Origin: Metabacillus rhizolycopersici
GTDB taxonomy: Bacteria; Bacillota; Bacilli; Bacillales; Bacillaceae
Reading direction: 5' to 3'
NCBI RefSeq assembly: GCF_020075705.1
Contig: NZ_JAIQUM010000002.1
Coordinates: 1 to 64,000 of the forward strand
Length of the DNA: 64,000 bases
The translations under genes were made by a program, and so were the position numbers. Positions 61,281-64,000 of the stretch are shown here, piece after piece. The notes under the pieces were generated by a model, which worked only from the letters and a program-made list of their open reading frames with translations, did no database searches and was not told the origin of the DNA. Numbering within the stretch: position 1 is the stretch's first letter; each line of letters opens with the position of its first letter.

Positions 61281-61631
61281 TTACTTTTTCTGTGATAACC
61301 ACTCAGCAACAACTGTAGCTTCTTCCTTTGAAATAACCCCTGCTGGCATACCATTTTTACCATTATTAATAATATCTTCTATTTCATTTTGATTATATTT
61401 TGAACCAATTTTATCTAAAGCTGGTCCCATTCCTCCTTGTAAATTATCTCCGTGACAAGAAATGCAACTTTTACTTACAATCTCCTCTGAATTACCACCA
61501 GAAGGAGCTGTTTCTTCCCCACCCGCACTTTTTGCTTGTGAAGATTGCGAACCTTCGTAAAAAAATAATAAAAATACAAGACATCCTAAAAGAATAAGAT
61601 TGAATCCAGAAGTAATCAATGTTTTTTTCAT
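61281..61631 (-). CDS. Membrane-anchored small cytochrome c (c-550/c-551 type)
   Basis: A 116-residue protein with an N-terminal hydrophobic anchor (FNLILLGCLVFLLFFYEG; LLGC could also be a lipobox), an S/G/E-rich linker and one haem c site CISCH near residue 56, with the axial methionine in NGKNGMPAG. It resembles Bacillus CccA/CccB. It carries electrons outside the membrane. Closeness to tat genes and a Tat-exported dehydrogenase-type gene start suggests it may accept electrons from that enzyme. AGGAGGG precedes the ATG. Confidence 0.88.
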   Translation of the reverse strand: MKKTLITSGFNLILLGCLVFLLFFYEGSQSSQAKSAGGEETAPSGGNSEEIVSKSCISCHGDNLQGGMGPALDKIGSKYNQNEIEDIINNGKNGMPAGVISKEEATVVAEWLSQKK

Positions 61632-61710
61632 CTTATACCCTCCTGAATTAAAGCATTTAGTGTTACGTACTTTTCGAATATTAATAAGTGATGAAGAATG
61701 ATTCCATCGG

Positions 61711-61743
61711 CGGGAGTTTTACTGACCGTTAAGGCAAGATAAA
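61711..61743. repeat. Dispersed repeat family II, 3' remnant
   Basis: GGGAGTTTTACTGACCGTTAAGG followed by CAAGATAAA matches the 3' end of the family (interior quoted in two short parts: GGGAGTTTTACTG and ACCGTTAAGG). The rest of 61744-62072 shows no gene. Confidence 0.55.
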
Positions 61744-62072
61744 GTGGAATGGCTATATCGCAGTAACCTTGGTTTGTATCAATGATTGTATCCGTATTTA
61801 TGGCTACTTAAAGAAAGGGTTAAACGGATTCTAATCTTATAAAAACACTACCAAAGAATAAGGAATTTGATATTATTTATCATCTCTTATCTCCTTCAAA
61901 TTATGCAGCATTTAATAGACCTCTAAAAACAGATGGTTTTATGGTCTTAATCAGAAATAGATAATCCTTTTTCCCTGTACAACAACCATTATTAATGTTG
62001 GAGTTCAATTTTACATGGTTCTACCAGCTATTGATTAAATAACTGGTAGAACTATTTTGCACATTATTATCT

Positions 62073-62276
62073 TTAATTTTTCCTTTTTAGTTCTGTTTGC
62101 TTTTCTTCTAATACAAATTCCTCTGTTACTTCATCGACCACTCCTTTTGTAGAGTTTTTGAACTCTTTTAAGGTCTGGCCGACAGCTCGTCCTAACTGAG
62201 GCAGCTTGGCCGGTCCGAAAATGATTAAAGCAATAATCAGAATTAAAATTAATCCCGGTACACCGATATTCGGCAT
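62073..62276 (-). CDS. tatA: Twin-arginine translocase subunit TatA
   Basis: 67 residues: one N-terminal membrane helix ([20 protein letters not shown]) with the invariant FGPxKLP hinge, then an amphipathic helix ([18 protein letters not shown]) and a charged tail. It forms the protein-conducting part of a TatAC system with the neighbouring TatC. The ATG follows GAGGAGG. It is separated from tatC by a repeat family II copy. Confidence 0.94.
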   Translation of the reverse strand: MPNIGVPGLILILIIALIIFGPAKLPQLGRAVGQTLKEFKNSTKGVVDEVTEEFVLEEKQTELKRKN

Positions 62277-62302
62277 GTTGTATCCTCCTCTTATAATAAA
62301 GT

Positions 62303-62470
62303 TTAAAGTGAAACTACCATCTATCGGGTTTTGTCCATCTCTGCTGATGATTAGCTAGACTTAAGAAGTTTATTCCTAACTTATCCTTCCCACCGCACCT
62401 TAAAGTCGAGATTTTACTCCCGTTAATTTGCTATTAAGTGAGACTTTTAGCCGTTGGTGGTTTTCGACAG
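62303..62470. repeat. Dispersed repeat family II, degenerate copies between tatC and tatA
   Basis: TTTAAAGTGAAACTACCATC starts a degenerate copy. GAGATTTTACTCCCGTTAA is its 3' arm, and TTAAGTGAGACTTTTAGCCG begins a second copy ending near 62470. Their presence splits the tatA and tatC genes by about 240 bases. Confidence 0.6.
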
Positions 62471-62520
62471 AGTCTCGTTGGATGTGAAGAAGCTCCAGGA
62501 GCGAAAACATTTTTACATTG

Positions 62521-63231
62521 CTATTTTCTATTAAAAGACCAACTAGAAACTAAGATACTAATTTCAAATAAGACTAATAAGGGGATAACAATCAGGAAAT
62601 CAGAAATAAAATCCGGCGGTGATATTAAAACACCCACTATCACTAATATAAAATATGAGATTTTTCTCATTTTCCTTAATGAGTTTGGCTCTACTATTCC
62701 TAGCTTTGTTAGAAACAGTATGACAACAGGCATTTCAAAAACAATACCAACTGGGATGATCAAGTTAAACATAAACGTGAAGTATTGGTTCATTCCATAG
62801 GTTTCTGTTGCGCCTACCGATTGATTGATCGTTGACATAAAATCCAACATTAAAGGAAATAAAATAAAATAACTGAAACTTACACCAGAAAGAAACAAGA
62901 AAAAGGAAATCGGAATATATTTAACAGTACCTCTCGCTTCTTCCTCTGATAATCCTGGTTTTACAAATAACCAGATTTGGTGCAATGCTATTGGTAAAGT
63001 AAGCAGTATGGCAATGATAACGGCACACTTAAAGTAAATTATGATTCCATCTGTAAAACCAAATACATTCCAATCCACATTTACAGCAGTAGGTTGTGAT
63101 TTAATTAATGTTAGTAGCTTAGATGCAACGCTGAACCCTATTCCAAGGGACAAAATAAATATAACCGCTGTAATAATTATCCGTTTTCTTAACTCCGTTA
63201 AATGTTCGACAAGAGTGTATTCTTGTTCCAT
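62521..63231 (-). CDS. tatC: Twin-arginine translocase subunit TatC
   Basis: A 236-residue protein with six membrane segments. It opens MEQEYTLVEHLTELRKRIII (conserved HLxELRxR), with the periplasmic loop proline FVKPGLSEEEARG near residue 95 and YFTFMFNLIIPVGIVFEMPV near 150. It is the receptor for twin-arginine signals. The ATG at 63231 follows AGGTGG at 8 bases (a GTG four codons upstream is less likely). A Tat-type substrate gene begins divergently at 63847. Confidence 0.94.
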   Translation of the reverse strand: MEQEYTLVEHLTELRKRIIITAVIFILSLGIGFSVASKLLTLIKSQPTAVNVDWNVFGFTDGIIIYFKCAVIIAILLTLPIALHQIWLFVKPGLSEEEARGTVKYIPISFFLFLSGVSFSYFILFPLMLDFMSTINQSVGATETYGMNQYFTFMFNLIIPVGIVFEMPVVILFLTKLGIVEPNSLRKMRKISYFILVIVGVLISPPDFISDFLIVIPLLVLFEISILVSSWSFNRK

Positions 63232-63253
63232 GTTTCTAACCACCTAATTTATC

Positions 63254-63846
63254 ATATAAAGTGAGGCTTTTTCGACACATCGGACGTACGTATGTAAACA
63301 TTGTGTATTTAGCCACTAATTCTCCATAGTGTGTTTGTCATCCAGCCCTGATTGATTTTTTCAAAGAGGAATGAAGTCTAAGGGGAAATTCATATTTACC
63401 ATACAATATTTTACGTGCTGGACGTTTTAGTATTTTTTTAAATGTTACTAGAATTACCAGAGTTTGACGTTGTTAATCAGGAAATGTGTTTTACACATCA
63501 TTTTTGATGTATCATTCTGATTTTTTCTGATAAAACAGACCTTCATTTTTACTTTTGTTTCGTTTTTTATTCCCCTTTAAAGTCTAGACAAAAAATAAAA
63601 CTGACAATGCACCCTTCTCCATCGTTTTCTACTACGTTTATTTTCAAAAAATTCAGGAGATACTTATGGAAAAATAAGTATCTCCCTTTTTATCAATCTT
63701 ACCGATTTATTCGATAAATAAGAGATTATGAGTGGTAATAATCTAGTTAATTAATTATCAGAATTCTGTAATGACCACAAACAAAGGTGATTTGCTTAAT
63801 TTGCAGGATAATCACTTTTCTTCATTACGAATTAGGAGGTTTTTTT
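63254..63846 (+). other. Long intergenic region with two orphan terminator-like structures
   Basis: 63254-63273 starts with a repeat family II remnant (ATAAAGTGAGGCTTTTTCG). At 63475-63532 AATCAG...CTGATT encloses two smaller hairpins (ATGTGTTTTACACAT and ACATCATTTTTGATGT) and is followed by six T. At 63656-63692 GGAGATACTTA / TAAGTATCTCC is followed by CTTTTTATC. No gene with a ribosome site was found, so either a small RNA or leader attenuation for the next gene is possible. Confidence 0.45.
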
Positions 63847-64000
63847 TTGTCGGACAAAGAAAAAAGTCAAATCGAAAAACAAGTTAGTACTAGACGTACC
63901 TTTCTAAAGAATTCCGGTTTAACAGTCGGAGGTCTCATTATAGGCGGAGCAGTTGGCAGCCTGTTTGGAAGGAGCCCTGAAAGTGATGTGAAAACAGAAC
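63847..64000 (+). CDS. Tat-exported protein, N-terminal part (possibly gluconate 2-dehydrogenase subunit 3 family)
   Basis: A TTG 7 bases behind AGGAGG opens a frame running off the window. The 51 visible residues contain the twin-arginine signal STRRTFLKNSGLTVGGLIIGG and a small-residue cleavage region. The pattern resembles the gamma subunit (subunit 3) of membrane-bound gluconate 2-dehydrogenases, but this rests on recollection of signal-peptide sequences and is uncertain. Divergent tatC and tatA and the nearby cytochrome c support a Tat-exported redox enzyme. Confidence 0.6.
   Translation, partial: MSDKEKSQIEKQVSTRRTFLKNSGLTVGGLIIGGAVGSLFGRSPESDVKTE

Noticed and set aside
1..64000. CRISPR array, tRNA or rRNA genes
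   Set aside because: No regularly spaced direct repeats, no tRNA-like CCA-ended cloverleaf and no rRNA sequence were noticed on either strand; a covariance search would settle the tRNA question.

Overview
The window looks like chromosome of a low-GC, endospore-forming Bacillaceae (Bacillus sensu lato). The evidence is the AGGAGG-type ribosome binding sites with frequent TTG/GTG starts, hemZ, yhaP/yhaQ, yheA, yheC/yheD, yheE, msmX, a KinB-like sporulation kinase, TatA/TatC, and a PpdK with its regulatory protein. A vegetative/sporulation backbone is interleaved with catabolic operons and decayed mobile DNA.

Layout. 1-531: left end of an IS605-type element with a partial tnpB. 0.6-7.7 kb: complete 3-hydroxybenzoate/gentisate module (transporter, IclR regulator, then YciI, fumarylpyruvate hydrolase, DinB-type maleylpyruvate isomerase, gentisate dioxygenase, 3-hydroxybenzoate 6-hydroxylase). 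7.8-12.2 kb: yhaPQ ABC exporter, yhzD-like gene, orphan KinB-like kinase. 12.2-12.4 kb: 5' remnant of a group IIC intron. 12.6-15.7 kb: ald and a divergent PucR/AdeR-type activator. 16-24 kb: an operon resembling D-hydroxyproline catabolism (aldehyde dehydrogenase, flavoprotein, DapA-like deaminase, Asp/Glu racemase family protein, two Fe-S proteins, second flavoprotein). 24-28 kb: alanine/glycine-type symporter and two SDR genes, one frameshifted. 28-32 kb: ppdK pair. 32-34.4 kb: eutH remnant split by a tnpB element. 34.5-41 kb: omega-amino acid transaminase, (methyl)malonate-semialdehyde dehydrogenase, second PucR regulator, LysR regulator, YolD-like gene. 41-56 kb: solitary sugar-binding-like protein, LLM oxidoreductase, hemZ, MOSC, CdsA-like, permuted NlpC/P60-like, HAD, yheA, and a four-gene yheD-yheC-yheD-yheC array. 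56.5-58.3 kb: second tnpB element. 58.3-64 kb: yxkF/msmX-like pair, cytochrome c, tatA, tatC, and the start of a Tat-exported protein.

How the parts work together. The strongest unifying signal is a near-palindromic box (consensus TTACACAnTGTCTAA in the direction of transcription). It lies exactly 22 bp upstream of a TATnnT -10 element at six promoters: ald, the aldehyde-dehydrogenase operon, the AGCS symporter, an SDR, the malonate-semialdehyde dehydrogenase/transaminase operon and a YolD-like gene. A degenerate copy precedes the frameshifted SDR. Two PucR-family paralogues are encoded in the same span. I infer one amino-acid catabolism regulon centred on alanine, beta-alanine and imino acids: transamination would give alanine, Ald recycles it to pyruvate, and the semialdehyde dehydrogenases feed acetyl-CoA or 2-oxoglutarate.

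Mobile and repeated DNA: three tnpB loci (two nearly identical, with unusual catalytic residues), an IS630-type remnant, a group IIC intron fragment, a dispersed hairpin repeat whose stems differ in sequence but keep pairing, and a second dispersed structured repeat in seven full or partial copies. No tRNA, rRNA or CRISPR array was seen.
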